Shown here: one piece after another, positions 51,627-61,008 of the stretch | Position numbering within the stretch: the first letter of the stretch is position 1 | How the letters are laid out: every line of letters starts with the position of its first letter | Assembly (NCBI GenBank): GCA_005402585.1 | Contig: BIFP01000003.1 | Coordinates: forward strand, 1 to 64,000 | Source: Micromonosporaceae bacterium KJ-029 | GTDB lineage: Bacteria; Actinomycetota; Actinomycetes; Mycobacteriales; Micromonosporaceae | Direction of reading: 5' to 3' | DNA: 64,000 nucleotides | Made by a program: the position numbers and the translations under genes | The notes under the pieces: model-generated | The model's input: the letters and a program-made list of their open reading frames with translations, nothing else | What the model was told of the DNA's origin: nothing | Database searches by the model: none

Positions 51627-51880
51627 CCTTCGCCCTGGCCCCACACGTGACCGCGACCCCGACCGAGCACGGCATGGTGCTGCTGGACGAGCGCACCGGC
51701 CGCTACTGGCAGCTGAACGACACCGGTGCGACGGTACTGCGGTGCCTGCTCGACGGCGGGAGTGTCGAGTCCGCGGTGACCGCGCTGCGGATCCGCTTCC
51801 CCGACGCCGGCGACCAGCTCACCCAGGACGTGACAGCCCTGGTCGAAGCGCTGCGGACGGCGAAGGTGGCAGCGTCGTGA
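51623..51880 (+). CDS. lasso peptide RRE protein (B1, PqqD-like)
   Basis: An 85-residue PqqD-family protein that binds the leader peptide and presents it to the peptidase and cyclase. It shows EHGMVLLDERTGRYWQLNDT, GATVLRCLLDGGSVESAVTA and a closing helix ending ALVEALRTAKV. It overlaps the cyclase stop by four bases. Separate B1 and B2 genes are the usual actinobacterial layout. Confidence 0.93.
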   Translation: MTFALAPHVTATPTEHGMVLLDERTGRYWQLNDTGATVLRCLLDGGSVESAVTALRIRFPDAGDQLTQDVTALVEALRTAKVAAS

Positions 51881-51935
51881 GCGGGCGGATCGGTGCCGGC
51901 CCGCACGCCGGCTCCGGGTACGGGCAGGTGACGGC

Positions 51936-52358
51936 ATGAGTGGGAAGGTGGTGACCATCGAGCCGTCGGTCGCCCCGCCGTGGCGGCTTCGTCCGCTCGC
52001 GCTGGCTGCCGTCGGCCTTGCCCGGTTGCTCGAACGGCTACCGCCGCGCCGACTGCGCCGGGTGCTCGAACTGGCCAGCCGGGGAGCCAGACCGGCCGAC
52101 GCCGCGGGCGCGTTGCGGGCCCGCAACGCGGTGGTGGCGGTCAGCATCCGCTGCGCCGGCCCCCGATGCCTCCAACGGTCGATCGCCACCGCCCTGCTCT
52201 GCCGGGCCACCGGCTCGTGGCCGGACTGGTGCACCGGAGTACGGACACAGCCGTTCCAGGCACACGCCTGGGTCGCGGTCGACGGGGTGCCGATCGGCGA
52301 GAGCATCAACGACATCCGGTACTTCCACCGCACCATGGCCGTGGTGAGGCGACCGTGA
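51936..52358 (+). CDS. lasso peptide leader peptidase (B2, transglutaminase-like)
   Basis: A 140-residue Cys protease that removes the leader. The catalytic Cys is in GPRCLQRS (Cys78), the His in FQAHAWVAVDG (His110) and a following Asp completes the triad. A basic helix-rich N-terminus (RLLERLPPRRLRRVLELASR) is typical. It is 55 bp after B1 and overlaps the ABC ATPase start (GTGA). Confidence 0.93.
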   Translation: MSGKVVTIEPSVAPPWRLRPLALAAVGLARLLERLPPRRLRRVLELASRGARPADAAGALRARNAVVAVSIRCAGPRCLQRSIATALLCRATGSWPDWCTGVRTQPFQAHAWVAVDGVPIGESINDIRYFHRTMAVVRRP

Positions 52359-53311
52359 CCGGCCCGTTCGCCGTACGTACGCGAGGGCTGCGCCGCACCT
52401 ACGGCGGCCGGGCCGCCGTGTGCGACCTGGACCTGACCGTACCGGCGGGCGAGACGTTCGGCTTCCTCGGACCCAACGGCGCGGGCAAGTCGACCACGAT
52501 CGCCATGCTGTGCACGCTGCTGCGCCCGACCGCCGGGACCGCCGAGGTGGCCGGGGCGGACGTGGTACGCGCGCCGTGGCTGGTCCGCCGCCGGATCGGC
52601 GTGGTCTTCCAGGAGCCGACAGTGGATCGGGAGCTGACCGCCGAGGAGAACCTGCGATTGCACGCCGAGCTGTACGGGATGTTGCGCAGGGACGCGCGGG
52701 TCAGGTCCCGACAGCTGTTGGCGCTGTTCGGCCTGGATCGACCGCGCGTTCCGGTCGGCGCCTTTTCCGGCGGTATGCGACGCCGTCTCGAACTGGCCCG
52801 AAGCCTGATGCACCACCCCGGTGTGCTGTTCCTCGACGAACCGACGGTCGGGCTCGATCCGCAGAGCCGCGCCGTCGTCTGGGATCACCTGTACGGGCTA
52901 CGGCGGGAGCAGCCGATCACCCTGTTCCTGACCACCCACCAGTTGGAGGAGGCCGAACACTGTGACCGGATTGTGGTGCTCGACCATGGACGGGTGGTGG
53001 CCCAGGGCACGCCGCAGCAGTTGAAGGCCGAAGTCGGCGCGGACGTCGTACACCTGCGGACCGCCGACGACGCCGGAGTGGCCGCGGCGCTGACCGAGTC
53101 GGGCCTGACCGCCGGGCACGGCCCGGACGGGGTACGGGTGGTCACCGCCGACGGCGCCGGCCTGGTACCCCGGCTCTGCGCCGGGTTGACCACCCCGGTC
53201 CACTCCGTGACCGTGACCCGACCCAGCCTCGACGACGTTTTCCTGCACCACACCGGCCGGACCATCCGCGACGCCGGTAGCGCGGAGCTGTCACCGGCCC
53301 AGGGGCGGTGA
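52355..53311 (+). CDS. lasso locus ABC exporter ATP-binding protein
   Basis: A 318-residue ABC ATPase, GTG start overlapping the B2 stop. Walker A is GPNGAGKST, signature FSGGMRRRLELAR, Walker B LFLDEPTVGLDP, with switch His in FLTTHQLEEAEH. A DrrA-like C-terminal region (SVTVTRPSLDDVFLHHTGR) follows. It works with the permease immediately downstream, presumably exporting the lasso peptide and giving self-protection. Confidence 0.95.
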   Translation: MTGPFAVRTRGLRRTYGGRAAVCDLDLTVPAGETFGFLGPNGAGKSTTIAMLCTLLRPTAGTAEVAGADVVRAPWLVRRRIGVVFQEPTVDRELTAEENLRLHAELYGMLRRDARVRSRQLLALFGLDRPRVPVGAFSGGMRRRLELARSLMHHPGVLFLDEPTVGLDPQSRAVVWDHLYGLRREQPITLFLTTHQLEEAEHCDRIVVLDHGRVVAQGTPQQLKAEVGADVVHLRTADDAGVAAALTESGLTAGHGPDGVRVVTADGAGLVPRLCAGLTTPVHSVTVTRPSLDDVFLHHTGRTIRDAGSAELSPAQGR

Positions 53312-53315
53312 CCCG

Positions 53316-54203
53316 ATGACCTTCACCATCGAACCGGTGGAGCGGCCCGATGGCGTCCCGGCGGCAGACCTGGTCCGCGGCGATCCCGCCCGACGGGTCG
53401 ACGGGGTCGGGCACGAATTGCGCGCCATCGGGGTGCTGTGGCGGCGCGAACTGCTGCGGCTGGCCCGCAACCGGGCCCAGCTGGCGCTGATGCTGATCAA
53501 CCCCATGCTGTTTCTCCTGGTCCTCGGCACCGGCCTGGACACCATGCTGGCCGGAACCGCGGGCAGCGCCGACTACCGCGCCTACCTCTTTCCCGGCGTT
53601 CTGCTGATGGCGGTGCAACTGCCGGCGCTGAGCGCCGGGATGTCGATCGTGCGGGACCGGGAGGCCGGGTTCCTGCGCGGGATGCTGGTGGCACCCGTCG
53701 GTCGCGGCACCATCCTGGTCGGAGCCTGTCTCGGCGGAGCCACCGCGGCCGTGGTGCAGGGAGGCTTGCTGCTCGCTCTCGCCGGGTTCGCCGGCCTGTC
53801 GTACCAGCCCGTGGTGCTCGTCCTGCTGCTCGCCGTGCTGGCGCTGGTAGCGTTCACGATGACCGTGCTGAGTGCGCTCGCCGCAGTCCTGGTACGCCGT
53901 CCGGAAACCTTCCAGACGATGCTCAGCATCGGGGCGATGCCGCTGTTCTTCCTCTCCGGCGCGTTGTTCACGGTCGGGACTCTGCCCGGCTGGCTGCGTA
54001 CCATCACCCTGGCCAACCCGCTGAGTTACGCGGTGGACGCGCTGCGCCGTACCGCTGCCCTGGCAATGCCGCCGGAGCGGGCCCCTGCCGCTCTTGAGCT
54101 AGCCGGCTGGACGCCACCGATCCTGGTGGAACTCGCCGCGATGCTGCTGGTCAGCGTATTCGCCTTGGCGGTCGCCGTCCGGCGGTTCGCCCGGACCGGC
54201 TGA
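53316..54203 (+). CDS. lasso locus ABC-2 permease
   Basis: A 295-residue membrane protein of the DrrB/ABC-2 type with six helices after a 45-residue cytoplasmic N-terminus. Motifs include NPMLFLLVLGTGL in TM1, YLFPGVLLMAVQLPALSAG in TM2, and the characteristic PLFFLSGALFTVGTLPGWL with NPLSYAVDALRR. It starts four bases after the ATPase stop. It is the last gene of the lasso operon. Confidence 0.95.
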   Translation: MTFTIEPVERPDGVPAADLVRGDPARRVDGVGHELRAIGVLWRRELLRLARNRAQLALMLINPMLFLLVLGTGLDTMLAGTAGSADYRAYLFPGVLLMAVQLPALSAGMSIVRDREAGFLRGMLVAPVGRGTILVGACLGGATAAVVQGGLLLALAGFAGLSYQPVVLVLLLAVLALVAFTMTVLSALAAVLVRRPETFQTMLSIGAMPLFFLSGALFTVGTLPGWLRTITLANPLSYAVDALRRTAALAMPPERAPAALELAGWTPPILVELAAMLLVSVFALAVAVRRFARTG

Positions 54204-55095
54204 CCAGGCCGAGGCGGTCTACGGCCCCGGGCCGCACCTGCTGGATCCGCCCGCCGGCGACGAGGCGGACGCGGCCCAGGCGGCACTCACGTTCCCGGGC
54301 CCGCACGATGGCCCACACTGCACATATTCCGGGCACCGCGACCTGACCGCGGCCGCCAGCATCGCCACCCGCACCCCGGGCGGCGGACCCACCACCACGA
54401 CAGCACCCGCAGTGCTGCCGCAGGTGATCACGCACCGTCGAGCCGGCCGACACCTCCCCGGTACCGGCCAGTCCCGACGTGACCCCCGCCGCCCACCCCG
54501 GGCGGCGCCACGGGTCGGTTGGCCAGCGGTGGCCCGCCCCACCCACCCGGGAGGGGAGTCGCTCGCCACAACGGCGAGGATCCACAACACCCCACCGGAC
54601 ACCCGGTGAACGTTAGTGGACACCGCACTAGCGAGTCTGTGCGGAAGAAGGACCCAGGCACCAGGGACGGTCGTCCCGGGTCACCGGGACGTTGTCTCGC
54701 GTCCCGGTGCGTCATGCCCGTCCTGCTGTCAACAACACTGGCGCGTCTACATCAACGGCGTGGGCCGAACATGGGACCCAAAATGCGGAACCCAAACGGC
54801 CACAAGGTTCGCATAAGCACGTCACGGATTGCCACGAAGAACGACAACTGCTCCTTCGCTTGAAGTGCAGGTCACGGTATCCACAAGGACAGCCGTCCAC
54901 GTCAACGCAAAGCGGCTACTTGGCTACTCGCCTACTCTCCGAGAATGCACAGCGGAGGCTGGGGACCGATTGCCCGACGGATCGGTCGGTCAATACGAGC
55001 TGTTGGACGGATCCGGTTGACGCGACGAGTGCAGTACGGGTTATTGTACTTGCAACGTTCGCAAGACCACCTTCCCGAAAGGAATGTGCCCAGAC
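54204..55095. other. 892-bp region without a convincing gene
   Basis: Plus-strand frames contain protein-like pieces (AALTFPGPHDGPHCTYSGHR near 54290; a Cys-containing stretch CPSCCQQHWRVYINGVGRTW near 54715), but each lacks a good start and continuity. They look like remains of lost genes. AT content rises towards 55040, presumably the promoter of the Lsr2 gene. Confidence 0.45.
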
Positions 55096-55446
55096 GTGGC
55101 GAAGCAGATCATTCACAAGTTGGTCGATGACCTGGACGGCGGAGACGCAGACGAGACCGTCAAGTTCGCTCTCGACGGCGTTCAGTACGAGATCGACCTG
55201 TCGAGCAACAACGCCGCCAAATTGCGTGAGGTGTTCGCTCCGTACGCCGAGCGTGGCAGCAAGGTGGGCCGGGGCGGCGTGGTCGTCGGTGGCCGGGCCG
55301 CTCGTGGTCGAGGCACCGCCACGGCCGACCGCGAGCAGAACAAGGCAATCCGGGCGTGGGCCAAGAAGGCCGGTAAGGACATCTCCGACCGGGGTCGGAT
55401 TCCCCAGGAGATCGTGGACGACTACCACGCGAAGGCAGGCCGATAA
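55096..55446 (+). CDS. lsr2: Lsr2-family nucleoid-associated protein
   Basis: A 116-residue H-NS-like silencer. The N-terminal oligomerisation domain reads AKQIIHKLVDDLDGGDADET and YEIDLSSNNAAKLREVFAPY. A Gly/Arg-rich linker is followed by the DNA-binding domain with IRAWAKKAGKDISDRGRIPQ, which has the AT-hook-like RGR. The GTG start matches the family start V-A-K-Q. Lsr2 coats AT-rich foreign DNA and silences secondary-metabolite loci. This copy adjoins the lasso locus and may be a paralogue of the housekeeping gene. Confidence 0.93.
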   Translation: MAKQIIHKLVDDLDGGDADETVKFALDGVQYEIDLSSNNAAKLREVFAPYAERGSKVGRGGVVVGGRAARGRGTATADREQNKAIRAWAKKAGKDISDRGRIPQEIVDDYHAKAGR

Positions 55447-55603
55447 CCCGCCCCCGGATCGGTGCCAGCGCAGCGGGGCAAGTGAACCAGATCTAGTGAC
55501 CAGGTCCCCCAGGGTGTCCGTTCCCACATTCCCGCCGTAATTGACCATCCCGGATGGCAGTGACCGCCGACCGGAGTCGCCCATGGAGTCGGTGCCGTCA
55601 ACG

Positions 55604-56032
<429 letters not shown>

Positions 56033-56179
56033 CGGACGGTCGTCTCCTTGCGGGCTGCACACGTCGCCGTAATCTGGTCCGCCCCTGCACTAGATCGGCC
56101 TGGCGTTGGGCAGGGCTCAATCGTCACACGCACCTGGCGAGCGGGCTGGTTCGTGGTTGGTCGAGTCGCGGCTGGTTCA

Positions 56180-56404
56180 AGCCCCGGCTGGCGCGGGTAG
56201 ACGCTGTGCGGTGCGGACGGGGCCGCACATGGCGCAGACGCCGCAGAACAGGTGGGTGGGAACCACCACCCGGGTGCCCGGCCGGACCGTCTGCACCGCA
56301 GACCCCACCCGCTCGACCACACCCAACGGCTCGTGGCCGAGAACAAGGCCGGGCTGGGCACCGGTCCGCCCGTCGTACATGTGCAGACCGCTCTCATCTC
56401 TCAC
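56180..56404 (-). pseudogene. zinc-containing alcohol dehydrogenase fragment
   Basis: A 75-codon remnant: [20 protein letters not shown], then [20 protein letters not shown] and the structural-zinc start CGVCAMC. The first catalytic Cys and everything after the third structural Cys are missing. In intact MDR formaldehyde-type dehydrogenases about 300 further residues follow. It is truncated at both ends. Confidence 0.75.
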
Positions 56405-56494
56405 GCCCTCTTCGTCGGCGTGCTGTGGGCCTGGGCGCCCCCGCCCGACTGCCCTACGACGACAGCGAACTTCTGCTCTACTTGTGGCTCCTTG

Positions 56495-57214
56495 TCATCT
56501 GCTTGCTCGACCTGCCGGCATTGGTATCCGGGCTTCGGCTGCCGTCTTGATGAGCTGGGCCGCTTCGTCCGGGTGGGAAACCATCAGCAGGTGGCTGGCA
56601 GGGATTTCGCTGGTGGCCGCGCCCATGCGGCTGGCGAACATGCGCTGCGCATCCGGCGGGATCGCTTGGTCCTGCCCGGCGACCAGGTACCAGGACGGTA
56701 GGGATTTCCAAGCCGGTACGCCCATCGCCGTCGAGAAGGTTGAACTGGCGATCGGCTGCTGTGCGGCGTGCAACACCTTGGCCCGGACCGGGTCGACATC
56801 GGCCGCGAAGTGCTGGACGAAGTCGTCCTGCTGCTGCCATATGAAGCCCTGCTTGTCGGTGAACAGGTGCGCCAGTGCCGGCGGTGTGGGTCCCTGCGAC
56901 AGCAGAGCGCCGAGCGATTCGCCCTGGTCGAGTCCGAACGCCGCGATGTACACCAGACCGGCCACGTTCGGTGCGTCGGTGCCGAGGGCGGTCATGATCT
57001 GGCCGCCGTAGGAGTGTCCGGCCACTATCGTCGGACCGTCCTGCAGGTGGAGGACCTGGCGTAGCCGGGCAACGTCATCGGCCGTCGAGGTCAGGGGGAA
57101 CTGCGGGGCTGTTACCTGGTAGCCGTCGGCCTGTAGACGCTCGATGACGCCGCTCCAGCAGGACCCGTCGGCCCATGCGCCATGGACGAGGACGATGTTC
57201 GGTCGGCCATTCAT
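56495..57214 (-). CDS. alpha/beta hydrolase
   Basis: A 239-residue serine hydrolase: VLVHGAWADGSCWSGVIERL, nucleophile AGHSYGGQ, acid residue near LVAGQDQAIPPDAQ and His in ASHLLMVSHPDEAA. It resembles the actinobacterial salicylate-esterase/MhpC-like set without a known substrate. ATG 57212-57214. A related but distinct hydrolase lies at 46549. Confidence 0.9.
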   Translation of the reverse strand: MNGRPNIVLVHGAWADGSCWSGVIERLQADGYQVTAPQFPLTSTADDVARLRQVLHLQDGPTIVAGHSYGGQIMTALGTDAPNVAGLVYIAAFGLDQGESLGALLSQGPTPPALAHLFTDKQGFIWQQQDDFVQHFAADVDPVRAKVLHAAQQPIASSTFSTAMGVPAWKSLPSWYLVAGQDQAIPPDAQRMFASRMGAATSEIPASHLLMVSHPDEAAQLIKTAAEARIPMPAGRASR

Positions 57215-57394
57215 GGGGATTCCTTCCCTACTGGGTGGGGTGTTCGTTTCTGCCCATGCTGGCCGCAGCCGACGTCGGAAATCCGCACGTTACTGTGCGC
57301 GCAGCCCTGAGCAGGCAGTTGCACTGCGAGTACCAGATCGGCCTCGACGTAAACGTCCTCGGCCCGCTCGCTACGGGATCGCTCGCGCGTCAGC

Positions 57395-57690
57395 GGCATC
57401 GGCCCATCCGCGTTCGTGATCGGTTTCGCCACCACCGTCCTGCTCTGGCGGATCTACTTCTACCGGGACGGGCAGATCCTCGCCCGGCCGCCTCGCCGGC
57501 CTTCAGGGTGGCGGCCGACGCGATCGCCGCATCGAAGGACCCGAGCCACCTCGGCCGAGTAGCTGCCTTCGCCCACTGGATCATGATCCTCGGCATCATC
57601 ACACTGCGGTCGGCTACGAACTGGTCATCCCGCACCCGCTCGGCCACACGATGCCGGCCTGGGTGGTGGTCATCCTCCAGGTCAGCGGTC
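57395..57690 (+). pseudogene. LtrA (low temperature requirement A) gene fragment
   Basis: Three frames join: IGPSAFVIGFATTVLLWRIY (and FYRDGQILA), then VAADAIAASKDPSHLGRVAA with FAHWIMILGII, then TAVGYELVIPHPLGHTMPAW. Together these match the C-terminal membrane part of LtrA-family proteins. At least two frame changes and a missing N-terminal half make it a relic. The rest of 57215-57782 shows no other gene. Confidence 0.7.
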
Positions 57691-57782
57691 CGCGGACCCA
57701 GCGGCCATCGGTGGAGACGTCACCCGGTCCGCGATCACCTCGTTCACGTCCGCCGCCGACGTTGACGTCGGCGGAGGTCGCC

Positions 57783-58559
57783 TTATGCCGTGGACAGCAG
57801 GCCACGCGCCGCCTTGACCTGGTCGACGGCCCGGCGTAGCGCGGCTACGATCCGCTCTTCGCTGTCCGCACCGAGCCGGGCTGCCGGCACGGACAGGCTG
57901 ATCGCGTCGATCGCCGGTGCCTGCAACGGTACGGCCATCGCGAAGCAGACGATGCCTTCGGTGTTTTCCTCACGATCCACGGCGTAGCCGTGTGCCCGGA
58001 CGGTGGTGAGTTCGGCGCGCAGCGCGTCCCGAGTGGTGATGGTGTGCGCGGTAAGGGCCGGCAGCGGCCAGGCCAGGATCTGGTCGAGGGTGTCGTCGGG
58101 GTGATCGGCGAGCAGTACCTTGCCCAGGGCAGTGGCGTGGGCTGGCAGCTGTCGGCCGATCGCGCTGTAGAGCCGCAAGGGATGCACCGACTCGCGTTTG
58201 GCGAGATAGACGACGTGAGCGCCGTCGAGGCGTCCGAGGTGCACCGTTTCCCCGAACTGCTGCGACAGGTCGTCGAGCACTCCGCCCAACAGGCCCACGG
58301 TGTCGTCCGTGACGAGGTAAGCAGCGCCGACCTGAAGAGCACGGACACCCAGCCCGAATCGGGTTCCGGTGACGTCGCTTTCCACCCAGCCGCGTTGAGC
58401 CATCGTCCGAAGGATGCCGTGCAGGCTGCTTTTCGGGATGTTCAGGGCACGGGCCAGGTCGACCAGGGAACGCCGGTGGGGCGAGGCGGCCAGCGCCTCA
58501 AGCACCTCCAGGGTCCGGCCGGCGGACTTCACCGGTTGGAACGGTTCGGGTGAGGACAT
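57783..58559 (-). CDS. IclR-family regulator (KdgR-like)
   Basis: A 258-residue regulator: N-terminal winged helix with SAGRTLEVLEALAASPHRRS and SLHGILRTMAQRGWV, then an IclR effector domain ending in SLSVPAARLGADSEERIVAA. It is divergent from the KDPG aldolase/sugar kinase operon with only 53 bp between start codons, so it probably represses those genes until a keto-deoxy sugar acid is present. Its own promoter must lie in the shared gap. Confidence 0.92.
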   Translation of the reverse strand: MSSPEPFQPVKSAGRTLEVLEALAASPHRRSLVDLARALNIPKSSLHGILRTMAQRGWVESDVTGTRFGLGVRALQVGAAYLVTDDTVGLLGGVLDDLSQQFGETVHLGRLDGAHVVYLAKRESVHPLRLYSAIGRQLPAHATALGKVLLADHPDDTLDQILAWPLPALTAHTITTRDALRAELTTVRAHGYAVDREENTEGIVCFAMAVPLQAPAIDAISLSVPAARLGADSEERIVAALRRAVDQVKAARGLLSTA

Positions 58560-58577
58560 GGCGCCACATTAGCGGGG

Positions 58578-58637
58578 TTGACACCGTGACCGTCACCGAT
58601 AGGGTCAATATCGTGAATGACGTTCAGCATGTTGAAC
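58578..58637 (+). promoter_or_regulatory. KDPG aldolase operon promoter and IclR dyad
   Basis: TTGACA (58578-58583) and TAGGGT (58600-58605) with a 16-bp spacer form a good plus-strand promoter. Its start would fall near 58612, at the GTG 58613 used here, so the mRNA may be leaderless. A dyad GTTCAgcatgtTGAAC at 58622-58637 follows and fits an IclR-type operator placed as a road-block. Confidence 0.5.
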
Positions 58638-59275
58638 AGACAAGCGTTGTCCCGACCATCGGCGCAGGCCGCGTCCTCCCGGTCGTCGTGCTCGACGATG
58701 TACGCGATGCGGACCCACTTGCCGCCGCCCTGGTCCAGGGCGGCCTGCACAGCGTCGAGGTGACCTTCCGAACCGAAGCCGCAGCCGACGCCATCCGGGT
58801 CATGTCCGAACGCCCGGACCTGCTCGTCGGCGCTGGCACGGTGCTGACCCCAGCCCAGGTCGACCAGGCCGTCGAGGCCGGCGCGCGGTTCGTCGTCAGC
58901 CCCGGTTTCGGACCCGCCGTCGTACGGCGCTGTCAGCAACTCGGCGTTCCGGTCTTCCCCGGCGCCGCAACGCCCACCGAAATCCAGATGGCGCTCGACG
59001 CGGGCCTGGACACGGTCAAGTTCTTCCCGGCCGAGCAGCTCGGCGGCATCGGCATGATCAAGGCGCTCGCCGCCCCGTTCCGCTCACTGCGGTTCATCCC
59101 GACCGGTGGAGTCAACACCCGCAACCTCGCCGATTACCTCGCCCATCCCGCGGTCCTGGCGGTCGGTGGCACCTGGATGGTCGCCCCCGACCTGATCGCC
59201 GCCGCCCGCTGGGACGAGATCACCGCCCGCACCGCGGCGGCCGTTGCCGCCGCCCGCACCGCGTCGGAGGCATGA
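58613..59275 (+). CDS. eda: 2-keto-3-deoxy-6-phosphogluconate (KDPG) aldolase
   Basis: About 220 residues from GTG 58613 (upstream starts exist but overlap the promoter). It is a class I aldolase, TIM barrel: VLPVVVLDDVRDADPLAAAL, the Glu in SVEVTFRTEAAADAI, GAGTVLTPAQVDQAVEAGAR, FVVSPGF and the Schiff-base Lys in DTVKFFPAEQLGG. PTGGVN binds phosphate. It cleaves KDPG to pyruvate and glyceraldehyde 3-phosphate. Three bases separate it from the sugar kinase, so the operon performs the last two steps of sugar-acid catabolism. Confidence 0.9.
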   Translation: MNDVQHVEQTSVVPTIGAGRVLPVVVLDDVRDADPLAAALVQGGLHSVEVTFRTEAAADAIRVMSERPDLLVGAGTVLTPAQVDQAVEAGARFVVSPGFGPAVVRRCQQLGVPVFPGAATPTEIQMALDAGLDTVKFFPAEQLGGIGMIKALAAPFRSLRFIPTGGVNTRNLADYLAHPAVLAVGGTWMVAPDLIAAARWDEITARTAAAVAAARTASEA

Positions 59276-59278
59276 CCG

Positions 59279-60376
59279 ATGGTCCAGATCCGTCCCGCTG
59301 ACGAGTGCCGGTACGACCTGGTGTCGCTCGGCGAGATCATGCTCCGTCTCGACCCGGGCGAGGGCCGGGTCCGCACCGCCCGAAGCTTCCGGGTATGGGA
59401 AGGCGGCGGTGAGTACAACGTGGCCCGCGGGCTGCGCCGCTGTTTCGGCCTGCGCACCGCCGTTGTCACGGCCTTCGCCGACAACGAGGTGGGCCGGCTG
59501 CTCGAGGACCTGGTCCTGCAGGGCGGAGTGGACACGTCACTGATCAAATGGGTGCCCTACGACGGGACGGGGCGCGCCGTCCGCAACGGGCTCAACTTCA
59601 CCGAGCGCGGGCACGGAGTGCGCGGCGCCGTCGGCACCTCCGACCGCGGCCACACTGCCGCCAGTCAACTGCGTCCCGGCGACGTCGACTGGGACCACCT
59701 CTTCGGCACGCTCGGGGTGCGCTGGCTGCACACCGGAGGCATCTACGCCGCGCTGTCCCAAACCACCCCCGACACGATGGAGGCGGCCATGGCAGCCGCG
59801 TCCCGGCACGGCACTGTCATCTCGTACGACCTCAACTACCGGCCCAGCCTCTGGAAGGCGGGCGGCGGGCAGAGCCGCGCGCAGGAGGTCAACCGGCGAC
59901 TGGCCCGCTACGTCGACGTGATGATCGGCAACGAGGAGGACTTCACCGCCTCGCTCGGCTTCGAGGTGCCTGACACCGACGCATCGCTGTCCCATCTCGA
60001 GGTCGACAACTTCAAGCGGATGATCGAGGCGGTCACGAAGGAGTACGACCACCTTGCAATCGTCGCGACCACCCTGCGTACCGTCCGCAGCGCCACGGCG
60101 AACGACTGGGGCGCCGTCGCCTGGTCCGCCGACGCCGGTTTTGTCGAAGCGACCCACCGGCCCGGACTGGAAATCCTCGACCGCGTTGGCGGCGGCGACA
60201 GCTTCGCCTCCGGGCTGATCTATGGCTTGCTGGAGAAGGATGGCCTCGCCACCGCCCTGGAATACGGAGCAGCTCACGGCGCCCTCGCAATGACCACGCC
60301 CGGTGACACCTCAATGGCCAACCTGAAAGAAGTCGAGGCCCTCGTTCGCGGCGGCGGCGCCCGCGTCCAGCGGTAG
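59279..60376 (+). CDS. kdgK: PfkB-family 2-keto-3-deoxygluconate-type sugar kinase
   Basis: A 365-residue ribokinase-family kinase. It shows YDLVSLGEIMLRLDPGEGRV at the start, substrate loop VWEGGGEYNVARGLRR, and the catalytic signature ILDRVGGGDSFASGLIYG with the base Asp. It phosphorylates KDG, feeding the aldolase just upstream. The C-terminal family motif MTTPGDTSM is present. Gene context makes KDG kinase more likely than fructokinase. A strong terminator follows. Confidence 0.85.
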   Translation: MVQIRPADECRYDLVSLGEIMLRLDPGEGRVRTARSFRVWEGGGEYNVARGLRRCFGLRTAVVTAFADNEVGRLLEDLVLQGGVDTSLIKWVPYDGTGRAVRNGLNFTERGHGVRGAVGTSDRGHTAASQLRPGDVDWDHLFGTLGVRWLHTGGIYAALSQTTPDTMEAAMAAASRHGTVISYDLNYRPSLWKAGGGQSRAQEVNRRLARYVDVMIGNEEDFTASLGFEVPDTDASLSHLEVDNFKRMIEAVTKEYDHLAIVATTLRTVRSATANDWGAVAWSADAGFVEATHRPGLEILDRVGGGDSFASGLIYGLLEKDGLATALEYGAAHGALAMTTPGDTSMANLKEVEALVRGGGARVQR

Positions 60377-60423
60377 ACGACCTCGTCACCCGACCGGGGT
60401 GACGCTCCCCCTCGGCGGCGGTG

Positions 60424-60456
60424 TGGTGGGGGTCCGGGAGATCCGGACCCCCACCA
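60424..60456 (+). terminator. terminator of the KDPG operon
   Basis: A perfect 14-bp stem (TGGTGGGGGTCCGG / CCGGACCCCCACCA) with a 5-nt loop, 47 bases after the kinase stop codon. It also lies downstream of the convergent tautomerase gene and may serve both. Confidence 0.9.
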
Positions 60457-60505
60457 GATCAGTCGCGACTACGCCCGAGACCGTCGCATGGTGCCGGTGG
60501 TGCGG

Positions 60506-60733
60506 TCAGGAGCCGTCCGCGAGCGCTGCAACCACCCCGGCCCGGCTCTCGTCCTCGCTGGCGAGCACGCCGCCGTTGGCCACGACGTCGGGGGTGATCT
60601 CGTTGAAGACCATCCGTACGTCCTGGCGTCGCGCTCCGAGCAGTTCGACCGCGCTGTGCGCGACGGCTTCCGCGAACGCGCGACGCTGCTCGACGGTCCG
60701 GCCGCGGAGCAGCTCGACGGTGATGTTGGGCAT
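60506..60733 (-). CDS. 4-oxalocrotonate tautomerase-family protein
   Basis: A 75-residue small tautomerase: MPNITVELLRGRTVEQRRAF, with the N-terminal Pro that becomes the catalytic base after Met removal. Internal features are SAVELLGARRQDVRMVFNEI. The family isomerises keto-enol compounds as small oligomers. ATG 60731-60733. It is convergent with the KDPG operon, and no aromatic-pathway genes are nearby. Confidence 0.88.
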   Translation of the reverse strand: MPNITVELLRGRTVEQRRAFAEAVAHSAVELLGARRQDVRMVFNEITPDVVANGGVLASEDESRAGVVAALADGS

Positions 60734-61008
60734 GGCAGTCCCCTTCCCGGCGGGTCGCAGCGGTCTACATTTGCGACCCTGGTTCGACCTTGTGAATTGC
60801 AGAGTATCGCTGCGTGGCGTTGCCGGTCGACTGCACGGCGGCTGACTCGGGGCGAGGGTCACCGGCCGGCCGCGCTTCCGGCCCCGGCAGTTCACATACT
60901 TGACATATGTTCGACCAGCTGATTCAGTACGCGATCATCAGCTCGTACGGCGTCAGACGGATCAACCGGACGAGGGTTCGACCCGCCACTGAGCACAGGA
61001 TGGTGATC

